Assembly: GCA_947247005.1 (NCBI GenBank) | Contig: OX365948.1 | Span: 37,266,601 to 37,330,600 of the forward strand | Direction of reading: 5' to 3' | Source of the DNA: Spisula solida | Taxonomy: Eukaryota > Mollusca > Bivalvia > Venerida > Mactridae | Length of the DNA: 64,000 nt | Shown: positions 12,085 through 22,712 of the stretch, in pieces | Layout: each line of letters starts with the position of its first letter | How positions within the stretch are numbered: the first letter of the stretch is position 1 | The notes under the pieces: generated by a model | What the model was told of the DNA's origin: nothing | Seen by the model: only the letters and a program-made list of their open reading frames with translations | The model's database searches: none | Made by a program: the position numbers and the translations under genes

Positions 12085-12236
12085 CAGATCTAGAGGGGGT
12101 ACCAGGGGGTTAGGACCCCCCCCCAAAAAAATAATATTTTGACAAAATGTGGTTATTTCATAATTTTCACTGGTTTGTCAGGGCTAAAAGTCAGATCAGG
12201 ACAACACTGATTGGTCGGTCTGGACCCCCTTAGAGA
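12085..12236. repeat. Possible small TIR element with GGGGGT / ACCCCC ends
   Basis: Left TCTAGAGGGGGTACCAGGGG and right GGTCTGGACCCCCTTAGAG are imperfect inverted repeats about 150 bp apart, with a C8 run next to the left end. Resembles hAT-like MITEs, but no target duplication is evident. Confidence 0.5.
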
Positions 12237-13459
12237 ATAAAAGCTCCGCGAGTCGCATGTGTCACCTGACGACATGCACATTTGTCATGAAAAACTATCC
12301 AGTATTGGGCTACATATCAGACTCACAAGAGTTCTCTAGTCATCTGAACTAAAAACAACAAAGTTATGCTCTGGACAACCGCGGCCGACGCCAAAGTAAC
12401 ACCTATATGTCACCTTTTCAAGCGACACAAAAATAGCTGGACAGGCCCATTCCTGAGAAAGGAAAGTTTGTAAGTTTGTCCAACCTCATCTAAGAAAACT
12501 TTCTGGTCCACGCATGCATCTGTCATATGTTCAAGTTATAATTATTTGGGGATGTTAGCAGTAAGAGAAATAGGAAAGTAGATCAGTAAATGTTGCAAGG
12601 CAATTGGTAACAAACTGCCATAGCAATGCATGCATCAGATTTCAGATATGCTGTGTAGGTATCTGACAAAGAGTTCTTGGTGTTTAAAGTTTGTCTTGGG
12701 AATTATTATATCCCAGTTGACATGTAACTATAATATAATACATTGAATTAAAAATGTTGCTGTCCAGGTAACCTTATAATTATACACACTCTATTTTTGT
12801 GTCCCGTTACCTTAAAGCATTTTATGTCAATTTGCAGGAAATCACAGTGAACCGTTAATAATTTAAATTTTAAACGAAGTAATTTTGTCCTTCAACTCTG
12901 TGTTTCACACTTTAAGTTTATTCAAATTTTGTTCCAAGAAATTGACTACCTTAAGCAACTAATTAACCATGCATGTATCATACAGATGTTGATGATCAAC
13001 TACCTCAATGGCTTTTCTATTGGAACTTAATAGCATTAAAAATTTCTATGAAATTCTACCAATTGAGCAACCATTGGACCTGAATCTCAACTACATAATT
13101 ATTAATTGTAAACATATCTAGCTAAGTATTTTGTTCCCAGACTGAGACAAAATCACTCTCATCTCTCAAGAGATTCCTTTGAGCAATTATCAAAATATTA
13201 ACATGAAATTTTCCCATTAAAATATTTCTTTCAACATTCAAATTGGCTCAATTTTATCCACTTACTGTTGGAGTTTCGCACTTCATATTAATGTAAGTAA
13301 AAAAATGATACTGTACCATTTTTACTTTTTTAATTAACATTCAAAAATAGAATCCAAATATCAAATTGACTTTATTATATACATTTAACAAACCATCATG
13401 GTATTGATGAGAATGTTTGACTGACGAAAGTTAAAGTCATTAAATAATAATATAACAAT
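12237..13459. other. Gene-free stretch
   Basis: AT-rich, no supported open frame over 60 codons, no arrays, no clear inverted repeats. Confidence 0.5.
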
Positions 13460-13728
13460 CAGGGGTCCGACACCTACTGAGGCATAATGCCCAATCCTGA
13501 AAGCGAGTCACAAGTCTGTTTTGGGCGCCATAAGCACACATCCCTACACCTTAACTAGGTTTCAAACATTGTTATCTTGTAAAAAATCAGATTATGGAAC
13601 TTCAAATGACCATTAAACTTTGTCAATTCTTCAAAAAAAATATCATCAAATAACTTTTATTTTGTGCTGAAAAGATACTTCTTTCAAATGCAGCAAATCT
13701 GGAGTATTCAAGAATTGTAGGACCCCTG
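13460..13728. mobile_element. hAT-like MITE with CAGGGGTCC ends, 269 bp
   Basis: Left end CAGGGGTCCGACA and right end TGTAGGACCCCTG are 13-bp inverted repeats with one mismatch. No coding capacity. CAGGG-type ends are common in hAT-like elements; I could not match an 8-bp duplication (ATAACAAT versus AAAATATG), so the class is inferred from the ends only. Confidence 0.65.
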
Positions 13729-13750
13729 AAAATATGATAAACATAAGTTA

Positions 13751-14047
13751 AACAAGACTGCGTTCAATAAACGCTTATGCCCCCTGTGGAAGCCTTGTCC
13801 ATAAATAAGCCCAAAATTAGGTCAAGGTGAAGGTCAAAATGGGGTTAGGTGGTACTGGTGTGTGGAGAGTGTTCATATACAACATCCATGCAAGTATGAA
13901 AGCTTTGTAGCAAGCCATAATAATGCTAGAAGAAACGGTCAATTTGGGTTAACCAGGACGGACGGACGAACGGACGAACGGACGGACGAACGGACGGACA
14001 GGTGAATCACTATATGCCTCCCCATCTATCGATAGGGGGGCATAAAA
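13751..14047. repeat. Dispersed repeat, ACAAGACTGCGTTCA family, copy 1
   Basis: Begins AACAAGACTGCGTTCAATAA then ACGCTTATGCCCCCTGTGG; ends CTATCGATAGGGGGGCATAA. Just inside the 3' end is a GACGGACGAACGGACG tract, longer here than in the copy at 30311-30599. The two copies are otherwise nearly colinear, which makes this a recent, still-recognisable family. Confidence 0.9.
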
Positions 14048-14137
14048 ATGTATTTATCATAGAACAATATCTGTAAAATTGTGTGATTGTCACACAATCG
14101 TGTGATAATTTGTCACATGACACTAAGTCTTGTATGA

Positions 14138-14305
14138 CGTTTGCACGACACATGTAAATATGTATGTTCCATCTCAGCACGTTTGCACGACACATGTAAA
14201 TATGTATGTTCCATCTCAGCACGTTTGCACGACACATGTAAATATGTATGTTCCATCTCAGCATGTTTGCACGACACATGTAAACATGTATGTTCCATCT
14301 CAGCA
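14138..14305. repeat. 42-bp minisatellite, 4 units
   Basis: Units CGTTTGCACGACACATGTAA + ATATGTATGTTCCATCTCAG + CA at 14138, 14180, 14222 and 14264. Because 42 is divisible by three and the unit lacks stops, four overlapping open frames of 60-98 codons appear on both strands; they are by-products. Confidence 0.95.
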
Positions 14306-15344
14306 CAATTAACAGACGTAATTATACTCTGAGAGAACTGAGTGTAAACTACTAGCAACATGCATGCTTATGCATTTGACTGGAGTATCAAGTAATTTTT
14401 CTTATATTATGTATACACATTTCTTAACAGTGATTCATTGTGACCACCAAGCAATAAATGCAAAAAAATAAACTCCGTAAAAGAATAAACTTTATAACTA
14501 TTATTCATTAAGTAGATGAATGTTATAGCTACAATTACAGAACACTGCACCATGCATTCATGGCACTCCACATTGTACCAGTATAAAACAGACGGCTTGG
14601 GTAATTCCTAGTCAGCTGCACAACCATTTTGGAAACAATACATTTTGGGCTGACGTACACCAATTGCACATCGATCGTACAACAGACGTATGTGAAGCTG
14701 GTACGACATGGGTATGTCTTAGGATGTACAATAACTGATCATCGATGCGCTGTCATGCGATGGTTGTATTGTCATGCCAGCATGGTACATCCATCGTTCG
14801 AATATTTGTATATTGTGACCGCTCCTAAAAAAACACATACTCAAAAAGTGCGACAGTACATTTCTATGAAGCTTTGCAAGCATAGTACGATGAAGAAATT
14901 CCAACGACAATGAAAGGTATTTCCCAAAGGGAAAGGGAGAGCAAGGAATAGTCTGGTTGACCGTCCTACCACAGCTATTATAAAAGCAAGGGTTAGTCTG
15001 GACTAAAATGGGGGTCTTATAATTAGTCTTTTAGGTCCAGAATAAAAATTCTAATATCAACTCCAGCAAATCCAACCATTACAGTTGGGTATATAATATG
15101 CATTAATAACAAACATTGAAATGCACCAGACTATTATGTGTATAAATAATAATCGTGTTTCATACAGTAAGAAAAATAATCTAAGAATCTAGAAGACAAT
15201 ATACCAGCTGCAAGCTTCAATCTATAAACTCCATTGACATTTACGCATCCTTGTGCCCATTTATAGAACTACTAGACAGGAAAGTACAGACATCATATTT
15301 CAAACAACATTATTGGCAACTGTAATCAATCACAGCAAGCCATC
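14306..15344. other. Gene-free stretch with one CpG-richer patch
   Basis: Between 14620 and 14910 the DNA has more CpG than its surroundings and a 94-codon plus-strand frame (14629-14913) overlapped by a 63-codon minus frame. I recognise no family. It could be a decayed coding fragment or transposon relic. The rest holds nothing identifiable. Confidence 0.35.
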
Positions 15345-15761
15345 ACTGAGGCCAAGATGAACCTACCGGACTGTCAGAAAACAATGGAATCACACAGGGA
15401 TCAAGATGAACCAGATTGTCAGAAAACTATGAAATCACACAGGGATCAAGATGAACCGGATGGTCAGAAAACTATCTAATTACACTTGGACCAAGATGAA
15501 CAAGACTGTCAGAAAACTATCTAATCACACAGGGATCAAGATGAACCGGACTGTCAGAAAACTATCTAATTACACTGGGACCAAGATGAACCGGACAGTC
15601 AGAAAACTATCTAATCACACTTGATTGTAGGGAAGCTTAAATCACACTGGGACGAAGATAAACTGGATTGTCAGATACCCATATCAATCAAAAACACAGA
15701 GGCCGAGTGGAACCGGTCTGTGGGAAAGCTATCAAATCTAGCTGGGGCAAAGCTGAACCGG
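15345..15761. repeat. 45-bp minisatellite, left part (interrupted)
   Basis: Units of GATGAACCGGACTGTCAGAA + AACTATCTAATCACACAGGG + ATCAA, about 9 copies with increasing divergence to the right. The array stops at AAAGCTGAACCGG (15761) and resumes at CCGGATTGTCGAAAAGC (19828), so it has been split by the 4.07-kb element between them. Confidence 0.93.
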
Positions 15762-16798
15762 TGTAACACCTGGCCCCGTCTTCCCCCAGTCAGTTTTATC
15801 CCCGGGGATAAACCGGGCCGGCCCAGTTTATCCCCCGGGGGAAGAAGAGGCCTAGTCAGTTTTATCCCCCACCAGGCCTCTTTTTCCCCCACCCCAGGCC
15901 TATTCTTCCCCCACCTAAAAATATAATTTTTTTTGTTATGGAGATGGGGAAGAAGAGGCCTTGTCTATTTTATCCCCCACTCGAGTATAATTATCATGGA
16001 GATGGGGGAAGGAATAGACTGGTCAAATTGATCAATATTTAATACAGAGGTGGGGGAAGGATAGGCCTAGTCTACTTTATCCCCCACCTAACTATTTTTA
16101 ATACACAAATGGAGGAAGAAGAGGCCTAGTCTACTTTATCCCCCACCTAACTTTTTTAATACAGAGGTGGGGGAAGAAGAGACCTAGTCTACTTTATCCC
16201 CCACCTATTTATTTTTAATACATAGGTGGGGGAAGAATAGGCCTAGTCTACTTTATCCACACATAAGTATTTTTAATACAGAGGTGGGGGAAAAGAGGCC
16301 TAGTCTACTTTATCCCCCACCTAACTATTTTTAATACAGAGGTGGGGGCCTAGTCTACTTTATCCCCCACCTGACTATAATTAATACAGAGGTGGGGGAA
16401 GAAGAGGCCTAGTCTACTTTATCCCCCACCTGACTATAATTAATACAGAGGTGGGGGAAGAAGAGGCCTAGTCTACTTTATCCCCCACCTGACTATAATT
16501 AATACAGAGGTGGGGGAAGAAGAGGCCTAGTCTACTTTATCCCCCACCTGACTAATTAATACAGAGGTGGGGGGAGAAGAGGCCTAGTCTACTTTATCCC
16601 CCACCTGACTAATTAATACAGAGGTGGGGGAAGAAAAGGCCTAGTCTACTTTATCGCCCACCGGCATATAATTAATACAGAGGTGGGGGAAGGATAGGCC
16701 TAGTCTTCTTCATCCCCCACCTGACTATAATTAATACAGAGGTGGGGGAAGAAGAGGCCTAGTCTACTTTATCCCCCACCTGACTAATTAATACAGAG

Positions 16799-18282
16799 GT
16801 GGGGGAAGAAGAGGCCTAGTCTACTTTATCCCGCACCGGACTATAATTAATAGTTTTAATACAGAGGTGGGGGAAGGAGAGGCCTAGTCTACTTTATCCC
16901 CCACCTATTTATTTTTAATACATAGGTGGGGGAAGGATAGGCCTAGTCTACTTTATCCACACATAAGTATTTTTAATACAGAGGTGGGGGAAAAGAGGCC
17001 TAGTCTACTTTATCCCCCACCTAACTATTTTTAATACAGAGGTGGGGGAAGAAGAGGCCTAGTCTACTTTATCCCCCACCTGACTATAATTAATACAGAG
17101 GTGGGGAAAGAAGAGGCCTAGTCTACTTTATCCCCCACCTGACTATAATTAATACAGAGGTGGGGGAAGAAGAGGCCTAGTCTACTTTATCCCCCACCTG
17201 ACTATAATTAATACAGAGGTGGGGGAAGAAGAGGCCTACCTAACTATTTTTAATACAGAGGTGGGGGAAGAAAAGGCCTAGTCTACTTTATCCCCCACCT
17301 GACTATAATTAATACAGAGGTGGGGAAAGAAGAGGCCTAGTCCACTTTACCCCCCACCTGACTATAATTAATACAGAGGTGGGGGAAGAAGAGGCCTAGT
17401 CTACTTTATCCCCCACCTGACTATAATTAATACAGAGGTGGGGGAAGAAGAGGCCTAGTCTACTTTATCCCCCACCTGACTATAATTAATACAGAGGTGG
17501 GGGAAGAAGAGGCCTAGTCTACTTTATCCCCCACCTGACTAATTAATACAGAGGTGGGGGAAGAAAAGGCCTAGTCTACTTTATCCCCCACCTGACTAAT
17601 TAATACAGAGGTGGGGGAAGAAAAGGCCTAGTCTACTTCATCCCCAACCTGACTATAGTTAATACAGAGGTGGGGGGAGAAGAGGGCTAGTCTACTTTAT
17701 CCCCCACCTGACTATAATTAATACAGAGGTGGGGGGAGAAAAGGCCTAGTCTACTTTATCCCCCACCTGACTGTAATTAATACAGAGGTGGGGGAAGAAG
17801 ATGCCTAGTCTACTTTACCCCCCACCTAACTATTTTCAATACAGAGGGGGGGGAGAAGAAGCCTAGTCTACTTTATCCCCCACCTGACTATAATTAGTAC
17901 AGAGGTGGGGGAAGAAGAGGCCTAGTCTACTTTATCCCCCACCTTACTATGTTACATTCAGATGGGGGATAAATAGGCCAGTCTACTTCTGTCCCATCTT
18001 TGTATTTATTACACTCAGGTGGGGGATAAAAAAGACCAGTATATTTCTTCCCCCATCTCCATATTAATTTTACTCAGATGGGGAATAAAAAGACCAAATT
18101 ATGGCAATAATGAACTTAATTTATCGATTAAATCAATTCATTCTTTTCACTTTCTTTCACTTCAAAAACAAATTCACAGGCCATATTTACCATTATTTAA
18201 GAATTTATTAATTCACAAATATAATTTTTGGCACATTACAAAAAAAACTATTTTTTTTAGGTGGGGGAAGAAAAGGCCTGGG
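16799..18282. repeat. 1484-bp higher-order duplication, copy 1
   Basis: This block, including about 20 satellite units and a unique-looking spacer (about 18066-18255 with AATTATGGCAATAATGAACT), recurs at a constant offset of 1484 bp. Where I compared them, the copies are identical, down to rare variants such as TAGTCCACTTTACC and CAGAGGGGGGGGAGAAG. Confidence 0.88.
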
Positions 18283-19766
18283 GTGGGGGAAGAAGAGGCC
18301 TAGTCTACTTTATCCCGCACCGGACTATAATTAATAGTTTTAATACAGAGGTGGGGGAAGGAGAGGCCTAGTCTACTTTATCCCCCACCTATTTATTTTT
18401 AATACATAGGTGGGGGAAGGATAGGCCTAGTCTACTTTATCCACACATAAGTATTTTTAATACAGAGGTGGGGGAAAAGAGGCCTAGTCTACTTTATCCC
18501 CCACCTAACTATTTTTAATACAGAGGTGGGGGAAGAAGAGGCCTAGTCTACTTTATCCCCCACCTGACTATAATTAATACAGAGGTGGGGAAAGAAGAGG
18601 CCTAGTCTACTTTATCCCCCACCTGACTATAATTAATACAGAGGTGGGGGAAGAAGAGGCCTAGTCTACTTTATCCCCCACCTGACTATAATTAATACAG
18701 AGGTGGGGGAAGAAGAGGCCTACCTAACTATTTTTAATACAGAGGTGGGGGAAGAAAAGGCCTAGTCTACTTTATCCCCCACCTGACTATAATTAATACA
18801 GAGGTGGGGAAAGAAGAGGCCTAGTCCACTTTACCCCCCACCTGACTATAATTAATACAGAGGTGGGGGAAGAAGAGGCCTAGTCTACTTTATCCCCCAC
18901 CTGACTATAATTAATACAGAGGTGGGGGAAGAAGAGGCCTAGTCTACTTTATCCCCCACCTGACTATAATTAATACAGAGGTGGGGGAAGAAGAGGCCTA
19001 GTCTACTTTATCCCCCACCTGACTAATTAATACAGAGGTGGGGGAAGAAAAGGCCTAGTCTACTTTATCCCCCACCTGACTAATTAATACAGAGGTGGGG
19101 GAAGAAAAGGCCTAGTCTACTTCATCCCCAACCTGACTATAGTTAATACAGAGGTGGGGGGAGAAGAGGGCTAGTCTACTTTATCCCCCACCTGACTATA
19201 ATTAATACAGAGGTGGGGGGAGAAAAGGCCTAGTCTACTTTATCCCCCACCTGACTGTAATTAATACAGAGGTGGGGGAAGAAGATGCCTAGTCTACTTT
19301 ACCCCCCACCTAACTATTTTCAATACAGAGGGGGGGGAGAAGAAGCCTAGTCTACTTTATCCCCCACCTGACTATAATTAGTACAGAGGTGGGGGAAGAA
19401 GAGGCCTAGTCTACTTTATCCCCCACCTTACTATGTTACATTCAGATGGGGGATAAATAGGCCAGTCTACTTCTGTCCCATCTTTGTATTTATTACACTC
19501 AGGTGGGGGATAAAAAAGACCAGTATATTTCTTCCCCCATCTCCATATTAATTTTACTCAGATGGGGAATAAAAAGACCAAATTATGGCAATAATGAACT
19601 TAATTTATCGATTAAATCAATTCATTCTTTTCACTTTCTTTCACTTCAAAAACAAATTCACAGGCCATATTTACCATTATTTAAGAATTTATTAATTCAC
19701 AAATATAATTTTTGGCACATTACAAAAAAAACTATTTTTTTTAGGTGGGGGAAGAAAAGGCCTGGG
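18283..19766. repeat. 1484-bp higher-order duplication, copy 2
   Basis: Tandem copy of 16799-18282. It starts at the GGTGGGGGAAGAAGAGGCC that follows the spacer and ends at the same point of the spacer, after which the sequence leaves the satellite (AGGGGGGGATAAACTGG) and runs to the element's right end. Near-identity suggests a very recent duplication or an assembly artefact. Confidence 0.88.
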
Positions 19767-19827
19767 GTGGGGGAAGAAGAGGCCTAGGGGGGGATAAACT
19801 GGGCGGGGGATAAAATTGACCGTTACA

Positions 19828-19945
19828 CCGGATTGTCGAAAAGCTATTAAATTACAGGGACCGAGATGAAAGGGACCCTCATTGTTGGAAAGCTAACAAA
19901 TCACAGGGTCAAGATAGTGGGAAAGGCTATAAATTCAATAGATAA
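19828..19945. repeat. 45-bp minisatellite, right part
   Basis: Continuation of the 15345-15761 array: CCGGATTGTCGAAAAGC, then two or three decayed units (GACCGAGATGAAAGGGACC, GGGTCAAGATAGTGGGAAA). Confidence 0.85.
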
Positions 19946-20344
19946 TGGCCAAGAGAGGAACTTACTATCTCATGAGAGACTGTGTTTGCTATATATAAAA
20001 CCAAAGTGAGACAATGTTTTACAGTGAATCAGTGTACTCAACTATAAATTGTATAGTATAGATGGTTCAAATTGAAATTTCCATACCATTAAGTACTAGA
20101 TATACTGCAAATAGCAATTATATCTATCACCAAACCATTCATTCTGATTTCACTTACAGTATTGTATTTCTCCAAGAACATTCCCTCCAAATCCCCCTCA
20201 TCCAATGAGCTTATCATGAAATTACATACACACAAAATTACCCATAAAGCTAACAATGTCAATGTTATGATATCCTTGTTATTGATCAAATCAATGTCCG
20301 AAAATTTATATTTCAATCCTGCCCAATAATGCATCTATTAATAA
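19946..20344. other. Gene-free stretch
   Basis: AT-rich; an 81-codon minus-strand frame (20089-20334) has no recognisable domain. Confidence 0.4.
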
Positions 20345-21866
20345 CAAGAGGGCCCTTGGCCCTAGGTCGCTCACCTGTTGTAGCAGTACATGCAAGACCT
20401 GTGATTTGACCATGTGACCTGGTTCTTGGCCCCATATGACGCAATATTGCACTTGACCTAGAATTGTGGCCTCTAGTGACTACACAAGGTTTTCTATGAT
20501 TTGACCTTGTGACCTAGTTTTTGACCACAGATGACCCAATATCGAACTTGACCTAGATTTTGTTGAAATGATAATTATGACCAAGTTTCATAAAGATTAT
20601 GTCAAAATTGTGACCTCTAGTGACTATACAAGGTTTTCTATGATTTGACCTTGTGACCTAGTTTTTGACCACAGATGACCCAATATCGAACTTGACCTAG
20701 ATTTTGTTGAAATGATAATTGTGACCAAGTTTCATAAAGATTATGTCAAAATTGTGACCTCTAGTGACTATACAAGGTTTTTCTATGATTTGACCTTGTG
20801 ACCTAGTTTTTGACCAGAGATGACCCAATATCGAACTTGACCTAGATTTTGTTGAGATTATCATTTTGACCAAGTTTCATAACGATAAGGTCGAAATTGT
20901 GACCTCTAGTGACTACACAAGGTTCTTCTATGATTTGACCTTGTGACCTAGTTTTTGACCCCGGATGACCCAATATCAAACTTGACCTAGATTTTGTTGA
21001 GATGATCATTGTGACCAAGTTTTATAAAGATTAGGTCAAAATTGTGACCTCAAGTGACTACACAAGGTTTTTCTATGATTTGACCTTGTGACCTAGTTTT
21101 TTACCCTGGATGACTCAATATCAAACGTGACCTAGATTTTGTTAAGATGATCATTTTGACCAAGTTTCATAAAGATTAAGTCAAAATTGTGACCTCTAGT
21201 GAGTACACAAGTTTTTTCTATGATTTGACCTTGTGACCTAGTTTTTGACCCCGGATGACCCAAATTCAGACTTGACCTAGATTTTGTTGAAATGATCATT
21301 TTGACCAAGTTTCATACAGATTAGGTCAAAATTGTGACCTCTAGTGACTACACAAGGGTTTTCTATGATTTGACCTTGTGACCTAGTTTTTGACCCCGGA
21401 TGACCCAATATCGAACTTGACCTAGATTTTGTTGAGATGAATATTGTGACCAAGTTTCATAAAGATTAGGTCAAAATTGTGACCTCTAGTGACTACAGAA
21501 GGTTTTTCTATGATTTGACCTTGTGACCTAGTTTATGACCCGGATGACCCAATATCGAACGTGACCTAGATTTTGTTAAGATGATCATTGTGACCAAGTT
21601 TCATTAAGATTAGGTCAAAATTGTGACCTCTAGTGACTACACAAGATTTTTTCTATGATTTGACCTTGTGACCTAGTTTTTGACCCCAGATGACCCAATA
21701 TCAAACTTGACCTAGATTTTGTTGAAATGATCATTGTGACCAAGTTTCATAATAGGCCTAAATTGTGACCTCTAGTGTCTACACTAGCAAATTGTTGACG
21801 GACGGACGACGTACGAAGAGTGATCACAAAAGCTCCCTCTGTCAATTTGTGACAGGTGAGCTAATA
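20345..21866 (+). repeat. GACCTAG-module dispersed repeat, long copy
   Basis: Starts ACAAGAGGGCCCTTGGCCCT then AGGTCGCTCACCTG and ends TTTGTGACAGGTGAGC. Flanks show TAATA on both sides (before 20345 and after 21860), a likely target duplication. The body is eight to nine tandem modules of about 155 bp, each with TGATTTGACCTTGTGACCTA, GATGACCCAATATCGAACTT, GACCTAGATTTTGTTGA and GACCAAGTTTCATAAAGATT. A GACGGACGGACGACG tract sits just before the 3' end. The module holds TGACCTTGTGACCT, which reads as AGGTCACAAGGTCA on the other strand. Confidence 0.93.
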
Positions 21867-22712
21867 AAGTCAGGAGTACATTGGACACACATTGTAGTGT
21901 ATGCTTGTCGGCGGTGGCTGTTTAGTGTATTCCTTTCTGTGTCCTTCATTCTTGGCTGTTTCTTTCATGCAAACAAACAAACATTAATAAATGCTGCCAA
22001 ACCAAAATTAAAATAGCCAATTGTGACAAATCAATATTTTGCAATCGCTGAATTTTCGGCTCATCTGAATGTAAGTTTATTTTAATTGCAACCCCTCTGT
22101 TGAGTTAGAAACCACTATGTATATAAATAAACATGGCCAATGTCGAATCATTTCATTTAACATCAATTTGTTATTTCATAAATCACCAAGTGCCAATATA
22201 ATTATTATGATGTTGTATGTCACAGAGCTTTGATTAGAATGCCACACATAAATATATTATAGGACAGAGTTATTAAATAATGCATAGAAAAATAATGTGC
22301 AAACATGTATGTTATTTTATAATATTGTTACTTAATCACTTTGGAGTTGAGGAAATAGAAACAAAGACACGTTTGCGGGAGGAGTATTAAGCAAGTCACC
22401 ATGCCTAAATATATAGATGTCATTAGGAAATGTTCTCATCGACCCAATCCCTCTGATTGGTCAGTCTATAATTAAGATAAAGACTGAAAACACTTTATAA
22501 AATACAGGTGTGACAAAAAATGTGTTTATCATAGATGCTATTCACAGACTTTAATAAGTGTTGACAAAAATATTGACAAAACAAAAACCTGGTATGCATG
22601 GTAACATTTAGCTCAACAAAAACCAATGGTAACATTTAGCTCAAAGTGATGATCCGTACAAAAACTTGAAAGAGGATTTTTCAGGGTTGGTTTTTAATGA
22701 ATAAACAAATGA
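21867..22712. other. Gene-free stretch
   Basis: A 20-bp motif, GGTAACATTTAGCTCAA, is repeated near 22600 and 22628; otherwise nothing identifiable. Confidence 0.45.

Larger units (their letters stand above)
15930..19790. repeat. 59-bp hairpin satellite inside the TIR element
   Basis: Unit: GTGGGGGAAGAAGAGGCCTA + GTCTACTTTATCCCCCACCT + GACTATAATTAATACAGAG, spaced 59 bp (16392 to 16451). Within each unit AGGTGGGGGA and TCCCCCACCT pair into a stem of about 10-11 bp with AGGCCTAGTC in the loop, so every unit can form a hairpin and the linker is AT-rich. Variants (ACTATTTTTAATACAGAG, TATTTATTTTTAATACATAG, units lacking TA) recur in blocks, giving a higher-order pattern. Two 94-codon frames at 18019 and 19503 are by-products. 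Confidence 0.95.
15762..19827. mobile_element. 4.07-kb TIR element carrying a 59-bp satellite (Ginger-like ends)
   Basis: Termini are TGTAAC (15762-15767) and GTTACA (19822-19827), flanked on both sides by CCGG (15758-15761 and 19828-19831). Each unit of the surrounding 45-bp array has one CCGG at this position, so CCGG is a genuine 4-bp target duplication. Behind the ends, longer inverted blocks match: CAGTTTTATCCCC near the left, GGGGGATAAAATTGAC near the right, and TTCCCCCACCTAAAAA versus TTTTTTAGGTGGGGGAA around the satellite edges. TGTNR ends with a 4-bp duplication are, as I recall, features of Ginger DNA transposons. No integrase-like coding is present, so it would be non-autonomous. 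Almost the whole interior is tandem satellite. Confidence 0.8.

Noticed and set aside
14010..14361. Four overlapping 60-98-codon frames on both strands
   Set aside because: All are produced by four copies of a 42-bp repeat.
15621..15926. 101-codon plus-strand Pro-rich ORF
   Set aside because: It bridges the 45-bp array and the left end of the satellite-bearing element, so it spans an insertion junction.
18019..18303. 94-codon frame repeated identically at 19503-19787 as a duplicated gene
   Set aside because: It is the spacer plus flanking satellite of the 1484-bp duplication; the ends are satellite-encoded and the middle has no recognisable protein features.
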